A DNA stretch of 64,000 bases from the NCBI RefSeq assembly GCF_039533965.1, contig NZ_BAAAUN010000001.1, positions 1,276,950 through 1,340,949 on the forward strand, in the 5' to 3' direction. Below are positions 26,789-35,322 of the stretch, in pieces. Below the pieces are notes generated by a model that was not told the DNA's origin, made no database searches, and worked only from the letters and a program-made list of their open reading frames with translations. Made by a program: the position numbers and the translations under genes. The stretch comes from Microbacterium luteolum (GTDB lineage Bacteria; Actinomycetota; Actinomycetes; Actinomycetales; Microbacteriaceae). The stretch's first letter is position 1, and each line of letters begins with the position of its first letter.

Positions 26789-26976
26789 TGCAGCGGAGTC
26801 CTTTCGACGCACGGTCCGTCGCGACGGTAGGGCCCGCAGATGGCGGCGCCGTTGCCGCGGGGTGAACGGCTCAGCGGATGCCGAGCGGAGTCGGGTTACA
26901 GACTTTCGAACTGAATGCCAGAATATTGCTCTGAACTGGTGTATTTCGGGATCGAATGTCGGTGGCTCTCGGTTGA

Positions 26977-28435
26977 ATGGAAGACATGAACAGCACCTCG
27001 GGCTCCTTCGATCAGGTCGTGTCCGGCCTGGATGAAGTGCTGTGCTCAGACGATCTGACGGTGTTGTCGGATGCGGAGCGGATCGAGGTCCTGCGGAGCT
27101 CGGGTGACGCGCTCCGGCGAGCCGAGGCACGGGTCGTGGAGGCGATCGCCACGGCTGATGCCGACTTCGGTCAGAGGTTCGGGTGCCGATCGACGAATGA
27201 GCTGGTCCAGAGGGCGCTGCGAACCGATTCCGTGGGTGCGGCGCGGGTGATCAAGGCGTCGAAGGTCGTGCGGCGGGAGACCGAGCTGACGACCGGCGCG
27301 CCGCTGCCGGCGCGGTGGCCGGAGCTGCGACAGGCGCTGCTCGACGGCGTGATCGGGGTCGCGGGGTTGTTGGCGGCCATGGGGCCGATCGAGCAAGCGG
27401 GGCCCCGCATCGGTGCGGAGGACCGGCTGCGGGCGGATGCGGAACTCGCGGCGTACGCACGAGTCAGACTCGGCGCCGATGCCGCTGACGAGGATTCTTC
27501 TGACGGCGCGATGGCAGGGGCTCCGGCACCGACTGCAGAGGATCTGCGGACGCTGGCGCAGGTGATCGTCGCCTACCTCGACCCCGACGGCGCGGAGCCT
27601 GAGCACGAGCGCGCCGCTCGGTCACGCGGCGTCCGGCTCGGTCGGGCGAAGGACGGGCTGATCCCGATCAGTGGACGCCTGCTGCCGGAGGTCGCGGGGC
27701 AGATGCAGCGCATCTGGGATGCGTACCTGAATCCGAAGGTGGATGGACCGCCGCTTCCGGGGGTGCGGTTCGAACCCTCCGAGCAGGACCCGGACTATCT
27801 GACGTCAGCGGAGAGCGTTGCCGAGGAGATGCCGGCGGGGAGGACCGACACCCGCTCCCGCTTCCAGCTGCAGCACGACGCTCTCGCCGCAGCCCTCGGC
27901 ATCGCCGCTCGCCACGACGATATGCCGCCGCCTCGGCGGTGCGGCACCGACCCTGGTGGTCTCCGTGACCGCCCAGGACTACACGACCGGGCGAGGGTGG
28001 GCGCACATCGACGGAGTCGACGTCGCCGCCCCGGTTTCCCTTGCCCGGCATGCCGCGTGCGGAGGGAGCATCCAACGGGTGCTGCTCGATCCCGAAGGGC
28101 GCATCATCGGCATCGGAACCACGGAGCGCATCTTCACCGTCCACCAACGCCGCGCGATCACCCTCCGCGACAAGGAATGCCTCATACCGGGGTGTCACGT
28201 TCCGGCGTCCTGGTGCGAGATCCACCACGTCGAAGAACACGCCAGAGGCGGACCCACGCACACCGACAACGGAGTGACCCTCTGCTGGCACCACCACCGC
28301 ACTCTGGAAACCTCCGGGTGGGAGGTCCGCATGGACAACGGACGCCCGAAAGTTCGCGGGCCCGGCTGGTGGGACCCCACCCGACGATGGTGGGACCCTC
28401 GTTCACCCCTGCGGCGCACTCCGCTGGCAAGCTGA
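26977..28435 (+). pseudogene. 13E12/DUF222-family HNH endonuclease gene, frameshifted
   Basis: The N-terminal DUF222 part (to about residue 315, LAAALGIAARHDDMP) reads in one frame and the rest (LGGAAPTLVVSVTAQDYTTG through the HNH motif CEIHHVEEHARGGPTHTDNG and LCWHHH) in another. The frames meet in a CCGCCGCC run at 27925-27933, where one extra C would explain the break. Without it the protein would be about 480 aa. The first ATG is at 26977, but ATG 26986 has the better-spaced TGGAAG. Such genes occur in many copies in actinobacteria. A sequencing error in the run remains possible. Confidence 0.85.
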
Positions 28436-28471
28436 ACGACGCGCTGGCCGGAGTCCAGCGCGTCGCTCAGC
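28431..28471. terminator. Strong bidirectional terminator hairpin
   Basis: GCTGAACGACGCGCTGG (28431-28447) pairs with CCAGCGCGTCGCTCAGC (28455-28471): 17 bp with one mismatch and a 7-nt loop. It lies between the convergent HNH and glyoxalase genes, with the HNH stop codon inside the left arm. Confidence 0.8.
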
Positions 28472-28478
28472 GGAGATC

Positions 28479-28859
28479 TCAGCTCTGCGCGCCGTAGTCC
28501 GGCAGCTCCTGCAGAGTCCAGGTGTTGCCGTCGGGGTCGTCGAAGCTCACGAAGCGACCCCAGGCCTGCTCGTCGACGCCCACCGCTTCGACGCCGGCGC
28601 TCTGCAGGTGCGCCAGCGCCTCATCCGCATCCGGCACCACGACCTGGATGGTGTTCTGCTGCCCCGGCTCGAGATCGATGCCGAGACCGGTGCCGAACGC
28701 GATCGAGCAGGCAGAACCCGGAGGCGTCATCTGCACGAAGCGCATCCCGTCGAACGGTGTCTGATCATGATCCGCGTTGAAGCCGATCTTCACGTAGAAG
28801 TCCTTCGCCCGGTCGACATCCGACACCGGCACGAAGATGAGCTCGATCTTCCAATCCAT
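28479..28859 (-). CDS. Glyoxalase/bleomycin-resistance fold (VOC) protein
   Basis: A 126-aa single VOC domain protein: MDWKIELIFVPVSDVDRAKD, then FYVKIGFNADHDQTP and the C-terminal GRFVSFDDPDGNTWTLQELP typical of the superfamily. The metal-ligand positions are not all His/Glu, so it may be a binding protein rather than a lyase. GGAGGAG lies 5-6 nt before ATG 28859, a strong ribosome site. It stands alone between the terminator hairpin and the response-regulator operon. Substrate unknown. Confidence 0.85.
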   Translation of the reverse strand: MDWKIELIFVPVSDVDRAKDFYVKIGFNADHDQTPFDGMRFVQMTPPGSACSIAFGTGLGIDLEPGQQNTIQVVVPDADEALAHLQSAGVEAVGVDEQAWGRFVSFDDPDGNTWTLQELPDYGAQS

Positions 28860-28944
28860 CACGCACTCCTCCTGGCGAGCGCCGTCGCTCACCGGGGTCC
28901 AGGGTACGACCCTCCCCTGCCCGGCACCAGAGGTCGTCCGGTCT

Positions 28945-29574
28945 TCAGATCCAGCCCTTGTCGAGCGCGATCTGCGCCGCCTGCGCCCGATTCGACGCCC
29001 CGGTCTTCCCGATCGCCGCGGACAGATGGTTGCGCACGGTGCCGGCAGAGAGGAACACTTCGGCGGCGATGGCCGCTGCCGAACGCCCATCCGTCGCGAG
29101 TCGGAGCACCTGACGCTCTCGGTCGCTGAGCGGATTCGCCCCCTCGAACAGGCTCTCCTCGGCGAGCGCGGGGTCCAGGACTCGCAGTCCCGCGTGCACC
29201 CGCCGCACCGCCTCGGCGAGCTGTTCCGCCGGAGTGTCTTTGACGATGAACCCGCTGGCACCGGCATCCAGAGCTGCGCGCAGATATCCGGGCCGCGCGA
29301 ACGTGGTGACGATCAGCACGCGCGTGCCGGGGCTGACCTCCCGGATGCGCCGTGTGGCCTCGACGCCATCCATCCCCGGCATCTGGATGTCCATCAGACA
29401 CACGTCGGGCTTCGTCTCCGCGACCAGCCGCAGCGCCTCCGCACCATCCGCCGCCAGGGCGCACACCTCCAGGTCATCCTCGAGATCCAGCAGCGCGCCC
29501 AGCGCCCCTCGAACCAGCGCCTGATCGTCGGCGATGAGGAGCCGGATGCCGCCACCGCCCGTCTGCGCCGTCAC
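28945..29574 (-). CDS. NarL/LuxR-type response regulator
   Basis: A 209-aa two-domain regulator. The receiver domain has the phospho-accepting Asp62 in VCLMDIQMPGMDGVEA, the acidic pair in IADDQALVRG and the Lys in GFIVKDTPAEQLAEAV. The C-terminal LuxR HTH is LSDRERQVLRLATDGRSAAA followed by GTVRNHLSAAIGKTG. The GTG at 29574 overlaps the histidine-kinase stop by 4 nt; a GTG one codon earlier is also possible. It closes the exporter operon and probably activates it. Confidence 0.93.
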   Translation of the reverse strand: MTAQTGGGGIRLLIADDQALVRGALGALLDLEDDLEVCALAADGAEALRLVAETKPDVCLMDIQMPGMDGVEATRRIREVSPGTRVLIVTTFARPGYLRAALDAGASGFIVKDTPAEQLAEAVRRVHAGLRVLDPALAEESLFEGANPLSDRERQVLRLATDGRSAAAIAAEVFLSAGTVRNHLSAAIGKTGASNRAQAAQIALDKGWI

Positions 29575-30698
29575 CACGTCACCTCCACGCGTGTGCCGGC
29601 TCTCTCGCCCGACTCGGCCACTCCGGGTTCGCTCACTCCAGCCACCAGCGAGAACGCCGCACCGGCAGCGGCAGCGCGCTCCCGCATCCCCCGGATACCG
29701 TTCCCTTCGTCGCCCCGCGCCCCGACGCCGTCGTCTTCCACGCACAACCGGCCCGGGGCGATCACCACCCGGACGTGACGCGCCTCCGAGTGGCGGAGTG
29801 CGTTCGTGGTCGCCTCGCGCAGGATCCAGCTCGCGGTGATGGCCTGCACGGGAGACAACGCGTTCGGTGCACCATCGACGTGGAGGTCGATGTCCGCCGC
29901 GCGAAGCGCCTCCCGGCACGATGCCAGCTGTTCGACGAGCGTCGTCGCCCGCGACCCGGCGACCGTCGTCCGGATCCCCGCGATCGCTTCGGCCGTGAGC
30001 TGCTCGATGTCGGCGAGCTCGGCCCGCGCGCGCTCCGGATCGGAGTCCATCAGCCTCCGCGCCAGCTGAGCCTTGAGTCCGACGACCGTCAGCGAATGCC
30101 CCACCAGGTCGTGCACGTCACGGGCCAGCGCCTCTCTTCCCTCGCTCGTCGCCAGCTCCAACCCGAGGCGCTCTGACTCCACGGAACGGATGATGAGCCA
30201 TGTCGACACCGTGTTGACCACGCCGAGAAGTGCGACGATCGCGAGGACGGAGAGGTTGTTCATCCCGCCGGGCAGCAGGAACACGCAGAGCGCGGTGATG
30301 ACGACCGCACTGACGGTGGTGATCCAGTGCCACAACCGGGTGAGCCCGTAGGACGCGAACGACATCAGGAAAGGCAGGAAGCTGAGCGCCGAACCGCCCT
30401 CGGCAGGCACGGAGACCAACGTGCAGACGATGAGAGCAGCGAACGTGACCCACTGACGTGCGGCCGGATTCTGCCCGAGCCCACCGCGGCGCATGCCATG
30501 CATGAACCCGGTGACATAGAGCACGACGAACACGATCAACGCGACCCAGCCGACCACCACCCAGGCTGCAGGCGCCTCCGAACGCAGCAAGGCGATCACC
30601 GGGTAGATCAGGAAGACCAGCCAGATGACCGCCATGAGCCAGCCGAATCTCGCCCAGGGATTCTTCGGCCCCGCGTCACGGGAGAGCGGCTGCACCAT
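29571..30698 (-). CDS. DesK-like sensor histidine kinase
   Basis: A 375-aa membrane kinase. About six hydrophobic segments fill residues 18-175 with almost no extracytoplasmic domain, as in intramembrane-sensing DesK-type kinases. The HisKA_3 motif REALARDVHDLVGHSLTVVG places the phospho-His at 196, and the ATPase domain shows LREATTNALRHSEARHV and VEDDGVGARGDEGNGIRGMR. It is read between the ABC permease (9 nt) and the response regulator (4-nt overlap). Such sets usually detect the compound their exporter removes, or membrane stress. Confidence 0.92.
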   Translation of the reverse strand: MVQPLSRDAGPKNPWARFGWLMAVIWLVFLIYPVIALLRSEAPAAWVVVGWVALIVFVVLYVTGFMHGMRRGGLGQNPAARQWVTFAALIVCTLVSVPAEGGSALSFLPFLMSFASYGLTRLWHWITTVSAVVITALCVFLLPGGMNNLSVLAIVALLGVVNTVSTWLIIRSVESERLGLELATSEGREALARDVHDLVGHSLTVVGLKAQLARRLMDSDPERARAELADIEQLTAEAIAGIRTTVAGSRATTLVEQLASCREALRAADIDLHVDGAPNALSPVQAITASWILREATTNALRHSEARHVRVVIAPGRLCVEDDGVGARGDEGNGIRGMRERAAAAGAAFSLVAGVSEPGVAESGERAGTRVEVTW

Positions 30699-30707
30699 CC
30701 GTCCAAC

Positions 30708-31463
30708 CTACTGGCGAGCGCGCGAGCGCTTCATCCCGACGGTGACGAGCACAGCGAACAGCGCCAGCCAGACCACGACGTTGAGCAGCAGCATCCACAT
30801 CTCATCGGTCTGCCCGGTCGTCAGTCGCCCATCGGTGAGCGGCCAGCGGCTCAGTGCGACGAACCCGTAGAGGGGCGTGAACCGCGCGATGTCGAGCATC
30901 ACCCCGTCGAGCGGCATGAAGACGTTGCCGAAGAACGCGAAGAACGTCATCGAGATCGAGGCGAGGGCCGCCGCCGAATCGGAGCTGAAGAACAGTCCGA
31001 CGCCGAGTCCGAACAGCCCGTAGATCAGTCCGATGCCGAGGATGATCCCGGCCGTCGCGACCCAGCGCCAGGCGTCGTCGACGTGCGCGCCGCTGAGCAT
31101 GCCCGCGGTGAACACAGCCACCAGCGCCAGGGCCGCGAACGCGACAGCCGTGAGCAGCTTCGTCAGTGCGTAGCCCGCGGTGGTCAGCGGGGTCATCGCC
31201 AGCTGCCGACCCCATCCCTGCTTCGCTTCGGTCGCCGCGAGAGAGGTGAGCGAGCTCATGGCGACGGCCGTGCCGTAGGCGGCCATCGAAGTCATGATGT
31301 AGAACGACACGTTGCCGTTGCCCGCCGACAGCGTGCCGTAGCCCATGCTCACGCCGAACAGCAGATACATGGCAACCGGCATCGCGAGCGTGAACGCCAG
31401 GGTGTACGGGTTGCGCAGCTGGCGGACGCCTTCGATGCGCAACATGGTGGGTGAGATGAGCAT
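30708..31463 (-). CDS. ABC-2 type exporter permease
   Basis: A 251-aa integral membrane protein with about six transmembrane helices (AFTLAMPVAMYLLFGVSMGY, ALTKLLTAVAFAALALVAVF, GIILGIGLIYGLFGLGVGLF and the C-terminal LLLNVVVWLALFAVLVTVGM). The fold and length match DrrB/YvfS-type permeases. GGAGG precedes the ATG, which lies 3 nt after the ATPase stop. With the ATPase it should form an exporter of a drug, lipid or peptide; the substrate cannot be read from the sequence. Confidence 0.9.
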   Translation of the reverse strand: MLISPTMLRIEGVRQLRNPYTLAFTLAMPVAMYLLFGVSMGYGTLSAGNGNVSFYIMTSMAAYGTAVAMSSLTSLAATEAKQGWGRQLAMTPLTTAGYALTKLLTAVAFAALALVAVFTAGMLSGAHVDDAWRWVATAGIILGIGLIYGLFGLGVGLFFSSDSAAALASISMTFFAFFGNVFMPLDGVMLDIARFTPLYGFVALSRWPLTDGRLTTGQTDEMWMLLLNVVVWLALFAVLVTVGMKRSRARQ

Positions 31464-31466
31464 GGG

Positions 31467-32429
31467 TCAGTCCTCCGTGAGAGCGGTGAAGGCGGTCTCG
31501 AGCGTGGGCGCGGCGATCTCCAGATCACGAGCGCCCGCGTCGAGCAGGATGCGGGCGACGATGTCGGAATCGGCCGCGCGCAGCGCGAGGCGGTCGTCGT
31601 CGAGCCGCACCTCGATCACGCCCGGTGTCGCGCTCAGCATGGCGACCAGGTCGTCGGCCTCGTGCGATGCGATCGTCGCCGAGACCGTGCGCTCGCCCAG
31701 GCTCGCCCGCAACCGCGCGGTCGGCGAGTCTGCGACGACGACCCCTCGGTGCATGACGATGGTGCGACGGGCGAACTGCTCCGCCTCTTCGAGATAGTGG
31801 GTGGCGAACAGGATCGTGCGTCCGGCATCCGCATCCGCGCGCATCACGTCCCAGAAGTGTCGCCGTGCCGTGACGTCCATGCCGGCGGTCGGTTCATCCA
31901 GCACGAGGATGTCGGGATCGGAGACCATCGCGAGCGCGAACTTGACCCGCTGCTGCTCGCCTCCCGAGCACTTCGCCACCCGACGGCGGGCGAGATGTCC
32001 GAGGTCCGCACGCTCCATCACCTCGGGGACCCGGCCGATGGCCGCAGCGCCGTGCAGCGATGCGATGAGCTGCACCGTCTCGAGCACGGTGAGGTCGGAC
32101 AGCAGGCCGCCGGTCTGCAGCACGGCACCGATCGACCCGCCGGCCGTCGCCCGCTCCGGCGTGGTGCCGAGCACCTCGACCGTTCCGACACTCGGAACGG
32201 TGAGGCCCAGCAGCATGTCGAGCGTGGTCGTCTTGCCCGCACCGTTCGGCCCGAGCAGAGCGACGATCTCGCCGCGGCGGATCGTCAGGTCCACACCGTC
32301 CACGGCCTGCACGAGCCGGTCGCCCGAACCGTAGTGACGACGTACGCCGGTCAGGGCGATGACGATGGGGTCGTCGGTCGAGAGGGTCGACGCCCGCGCG
32401 GCCGCTTCAGCGACGGAGGAAGTGTTCAT
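31467..32429 (-). CDS. ABC exporter ATPase
   Basis: A 320-aa DrrA/CcmA-like ATPase. Walker A is LLGPNGAGKTTTLDMLLGL, Walker B is DILVLDEPTAGMD and the H-loop is ILFATHYLEEAEQF. The signature reads CSGGEQQRVKFALAM, with Cys for the usual Leu and Glu for Gln. A C-terminal extension (230-320) is typical of drug exporters. Chosen start ATG 32429; the longer frame adds only Arg-rich residues. First gene of an operon continuing with permease, histidine kinase and response regulator, all on one strand. Confidence 0.92.
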   Translation of the reverse strand: MNTSSVAEAAARASTLSTDDPIVIALTGVRRHYGSGDRLVQAVDGVDLTIRRGEIVALLGPNGAGKTTTLDMLLGLTVPSVGTVEVLGTTPERATAGGSIGAVLQTGGLLSDLTVLETVQLIASLHGAAAIGRVPEVMERADLGHLARRRVAKCSGGEQQRVKFALAMVSDPDILVLDEPTAGMDVTARRHFWDVMRADADAGRTILFATHYLEEAEQFARRTIVMHRGVVVADSPTARLRASLGERTVSATIASHEADDLVAMLSATPGVIEVRLDDDRLALRAADSDIVARILLDAGARDLEIAAPTLETAFTALTED

Positions 32430-32524
32430 ACCCCCAGCCTGGTCGCGCCGTCGCGACCGCACCGGATGCCGATGTCATCGGCTCGGCATGACACGTGTCA
32501 TGCCGAGCGGAAGATGCCCACCGC

Positions 32525-34396
32525 TCAGGATGCCGGCAGCAGTGCCCCCTCGAAGAACTCCGCCAGCTCGTCCACCCCGTCGAGCGGGAGGATCGCCGCG
32601 ACGTACTGATCGGGCCGCACCACGATCACCACACCGTCGCGGGACAGCTCCCGCGCCGCGAAGATGTCGGTCTCCGTCCACTTCGAGGGTCCAGCGGCGT
32701 AGACCTTCTCCCAGTCCGTGAGCCCGAGCGGGCCGGTCTTCGGCTGGAACAGCTCAGGAACCGTCGTGACCTCGATCTCCTCGTACGGCTGCTGGTACAC
32801 GGCTTTCACGTCGAAGACCGCGTCGACGTCGGCATCCGCCGGTGTGAACCGTGCGAACAACGGCGCGGCGGCATCCGCCCACGCGGCGAGCGCCGTTCCC
32901 GTCCGGTCACCGAACGCATAGACCCGCCAGCGGCCGTCGGCCTTGGCGTGGTGTCCGAGATGCACGACGTTGCCGTCGCCGACCCGGATGACCTCGGCCG
33001 ACTTGAAGCGCTTGCCGAGCGGGAACCCGCCGGCCAGCCCCTGATGCGCATCCGATCCGGTGATCATCGACGAGGTGTACTGCGTCATGAACCCCGAGGG
33101 GAACTCCGCCGTCGCCAGATAGTACGTCGCCAGCTCACCGGGGTCGGAGATCTCTTCCGGCTTGCGTGCCATGAGCGTCGACCACTCCCGGTCGAAGTCG
33201 ATGAGCTGCTGTGCGACCGGCCGCCGCTCAGCGCCGTACGTGGCCAGCAGCGCCTCGGGCGCGCGACCGGTCAGCACCGACCCGAGCTTCCAGCCGAGGT
33301 TGAAGCCGTCCTGCATCGAGACGTTCATGCCCTGTCCTGCCTTGGCACTGTGCGTGTGGCATGCGTCACCCGTGAGGAAGACGCGCGGAGTGCGGTCCGA
33401 CTCCTCGAGCACGTCGTCGAAGCCGTCCGTGACCCGATGCCCGACCTCGTACACGCTGTGCCAGGCGACCTGCTTCACGTCGAGCGTGTACGGGTGCAGG
33501 ATGTCGTTCGCCTTGCGGATGATCTCCTCGATCGGCGTCTGCCGCACCCGGTGGTCGTCATCCTGTGCGACCTCGCCGAGGTCGATGTACATCCGCGACA
33601 GGTATCCGCCCTCGCGCGGGATGTGCAGGATGTTGCCCGCCTGAGAGTTGATCGCGCATTTGGTGCGCCAGTCCGGGAAGTCGGTGTTCACCAGCACGTC
33701 CATGACACCCCAGGCGTGCGCAGCGCTTCCGCCGACGTGGGTGCGGCCGATGGCCTGACGCACGCCGCTGCGGGCGCCGTCGCACCCGGCGACGTACTTC
33801 GCGCGGACGGTCTGCTCTTCGCCGGCGCGCTCCCCCGCCACGTGGCGCACGCGCACCTCGACGGGGTACTCGCCCTCGTCGTGCACGGTGAGCCCCACGA
33901 ACTCGACGCCGTAGTCCGGCGCGATCCGTCCGGGACCTGTCGCAGCGGCCTCGGCGAAGTAGTCGAGCACGCGGGCCTGGTTCACGATCAGGTGCGGGAA
34001 CTCGCAGATGTCGTAGGCGTAGTCCGCCGTGCGAGCGGTGCGGATGATCTCGCGCGGGTTCTCCGGGTCAGGGCTCCAGAAGTTCATCCACCCGATGTTG
34101 TAGGCCTCGGCGACGATCCGCTCCGCGAACCCGAACGCCTGGAAGGTCTCGACGCTGCGCGGCTGGATGCCGTCGGCCTGGCCGAGCACGAGACGTCCCT
34201 CTCGCTTCTCGATGATCCGCGTCGAGATGCCGGGGTACTGCGACATCTGCGCGGCGAGAAGCATGCCGGCCGGGCCCGAGCCGACGATGAGCACGTCGAC
34301 CTCGTCCGGCAGCGCGGCCGGACGATCCTTGCCGAGTCCTGCGGCATCGTGCACGCGCGGGTCCCCGGAGACGTAGCCATGGTGGTGGAACTGCAT
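32525..34396 (-). CDS. FAD-dependent aromatic hydroxylase (3-hydroxybenzoate 4-monooxygenase/phenol hydroxylase type)
   Basis: A 623-aa group A flavoprotein monooxygenase. It has the GxGxxG loop VDVLIVGSGPAGMLLAAQMS, the DG motif in YVAGCDGARSGVRQAIG and the GD motif in RVFLTGDACHTHSAKAGQGM. A C-terminal thioredoxin-like dimerisation domain (from about 455) is found in phenol 2-monooxygenase and MobA. It hydroxylates a phenolic acid beside an existing hydroxyl with NAD(P)H. 3-Hydroxybenzoate is the closest known substrate type, but the nearby homoprotocatechuate genes make a hydroxyphenylacetate equally worth considering. AAGGA lies before ATG 34396. Divergent from an IclR regulator over tandem GAAC/GTTC boxes. 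Confidence 0.88.
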   Translation of the reverse strand: MQFHHHGYVSGDPRVHDAAGLGKDRPAALPDEVDVLIVGSGPAGMLLAAQMSQYPGISTRIIEKREGRLVLGQADGIQPRSVETFQAFGFAERIVAEAYNIGWMNFWSPDPENPREIIRTARTADYAYDICEFPHLIVNQARVLDYFAEAAATGPGRIAPDYGVEFVGLTVHDEGEYPVEVRVRHVAGERAGEEQTVRAKYVAGCDGARSGVRQAIGRTHVGGSAAHAWGVMDVLVNTDFPDWRTKCAINSQAGNILHIPREGGYLSRMYIDLGEVAQDDDHRVRQTPIEEIIRKANDILHPYTLDVKQVAWHSVYEVGHRVTDGFDDVLEESDRTPRVFLTGDACHTHSAKAGQGMNVSMQDGFNLGWKLGSVLTGRAPEALLATYGAERRPVAQQLIDFDREWSTLMARKPEEISDPGELATYYLATAEFPSGFMTQYTSSMITGSDAHQGLAGGFPLGKRFKSAEVIRVGDGNVVHLGHHAKADGRWRVYAFGDRTGTALAAWADAAAPLFARFTPADADVDAVFDVKAVYQQPYEEIEVTTVPELFQPKTGPLGLTDWEKVYAAGPSKWTETDIFAARELSRDGVVIVVRPDQYVAAILPLDGVDELAEFFEGALLPAS

Positions 34397-34450
34397 CGTC
34401 GTCGATTCCTTCCGACTGCTCTGTCAGGTCATGCTTCGGTGTTGCTTCTC

Positions 34451-34495
34451 GAACAATCGTGTTCTATATTCGAACACAACGTTCTACTATTGAAC
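34451..34495. promoter_or_regulatory. Tandem IclR-type operator boxes
   Basis: GAAC (34451), GTTC (34461), GAAC (34472), GTTC (34481) and GAAC (34492) alternate. GTTCTATATTCGAAC and GTTCTACTATTGAAC are two GTTC-N7-GAAC dyads repeated with an exact 20-bp period, so bound on one helical face. A TACTAT hexamer (34485-34490) inside the second box is a possible -10 for the regulator and TATAGA on the other strand for the hydroxylase. Cross-regulation by the IclR protein is inferred. Confidence 0.65.
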
Positions 34496-34555
34496 ACAGC
34501 GTATTCCGGCCATCCCCGGAATGCAAGCAATGCCCTGATGGCGAGGAGTGCAGCG

Positions 34556-35266
34556 ATGGCAGCAGCGGAGTCCACCTCTCCCGCTTCCCAGACCCTGAGC
34601 CGCGGCATCCGGATCCTCGAGATCCTCGCCGATGCCCGCGGGCCGCTCCTGATCGACGAGATCGCCGGCCGGCTGGGAGTGCACCGCTCGATCGCGTATC
34701 GCCTGCTGCGCACGCTGGAGGACCATCGCCTCGTGGGGCGCGATGCGGCAGGCGCCGTCTCCCTGGGCCCCCGCATGGCCGCTCTCGCCGCCGGCGTGGC
34801 GCACGACCTGCAGGCCGAGGCCCTCCCCGAGCTCACCGCCATCGCGAACGAGCTCGGCATGACCTGCTTCCTCGCGGTGCTCGACGGGGACGAGTGCATC
34901 ACCCTCGCGAGCGTCGAGCCCCGACACGCGGTGGCGAGCGTCGCCCAGCGCCCCGGCGCACGGCATCCGGTCACTGCGGGCGCCCCCGGCAAGGCGATCC
35001 TCGCGCAACTGGCGCCGGCGGAATGGCCGTCAGAGGTGTCCGCCGCGCTGCGCGCCGAGGTCGAGGTGACCCGAAGCCGCGGCTACGGCACCAGCCATGA
35101 CGAGGTCATCCCGACCGTCAAGGCCGTGGCCGCACCGCTCGCCCTCCGCGGTCAGCGACCCGCCGCGATCGCCGTCGTGCACGTGGCGACCGCGCTCGAC
35201 GACGCCGGGATCGCGGTGCGCCTGCAGCGCTCCGCAGCGCTCATCCGCGACGCGCTCGACGGCTGA
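34556..35266 (+). CDS. IclR-family regulator of the hydroxylase/transport genes
   Basis: A 236-aa regulator with the winged helix SQTLSRGIRILEILADARGP, DEIAGRLGVHRSIAYRLLRT (about 10-65) and an IclR effector domain (HPVTAGAPGKAILAQL, YGTSHDEVIPTVKAVAAPLA). ATG 34556 has GAGGAG 7 nt upstream; an ATG 18 nt earlier is weaker. It is divergent from the FAD hydroxylase, across two 20-bp-spaced operator dyads, and convergent with the MHS transporter. It is likely an aromatic-acid-responsive regulator of the hydroxylase. Confidence 0.9.
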   Translation: MAAAESTSPASQTLSRGIRILEILADARGPLLIDEIAGRLGVHRSIAYRLLRTLEDHRLVGRDAAGAVSLGPRMAALAAGVAHDLQAEALPELTAIANELGMTCFLAVLDGDECITLASVEPRHAVASVAQRPGARHPVTAGAPGKAILAQLAPAEWPSEVSAALRAEVEVTRSRGYGTSHDEVIPTVKAVAAPLALRGQRPAAIAVVHVATALDDAGIAVRLQRSAALIRDALDG

Positions 35267-35269
35267 CGC

Positions 35270-35312
35270 CCCACTGCTCCCGCGGCGCGCGATGCGCCAC
35301 GGGAGCGGTGGG
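35270..35312. terminator. Bidirectional terminator between convergent genes
   Basis: CCCACTGCTCCCG (35270-35282) pairs with CGGGAGCGGTGGG (35300-35312) with one wobble pair, enclosing an inner GCGCGCGATGCGC. It sits between the IclR stop (35266) and the MFS stop (35323). Confidence 0.7.
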
Positions 35313-35322
35313 ATGAGACGTG

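Noticed and set aside
26789..26976. Promoter boxes between the EEP gene and the HNH gene
   Set aside because: The region is somewhat AT-richer, but I saw no hexamer pair with acceptable spacing or clear dyad worth reporting.
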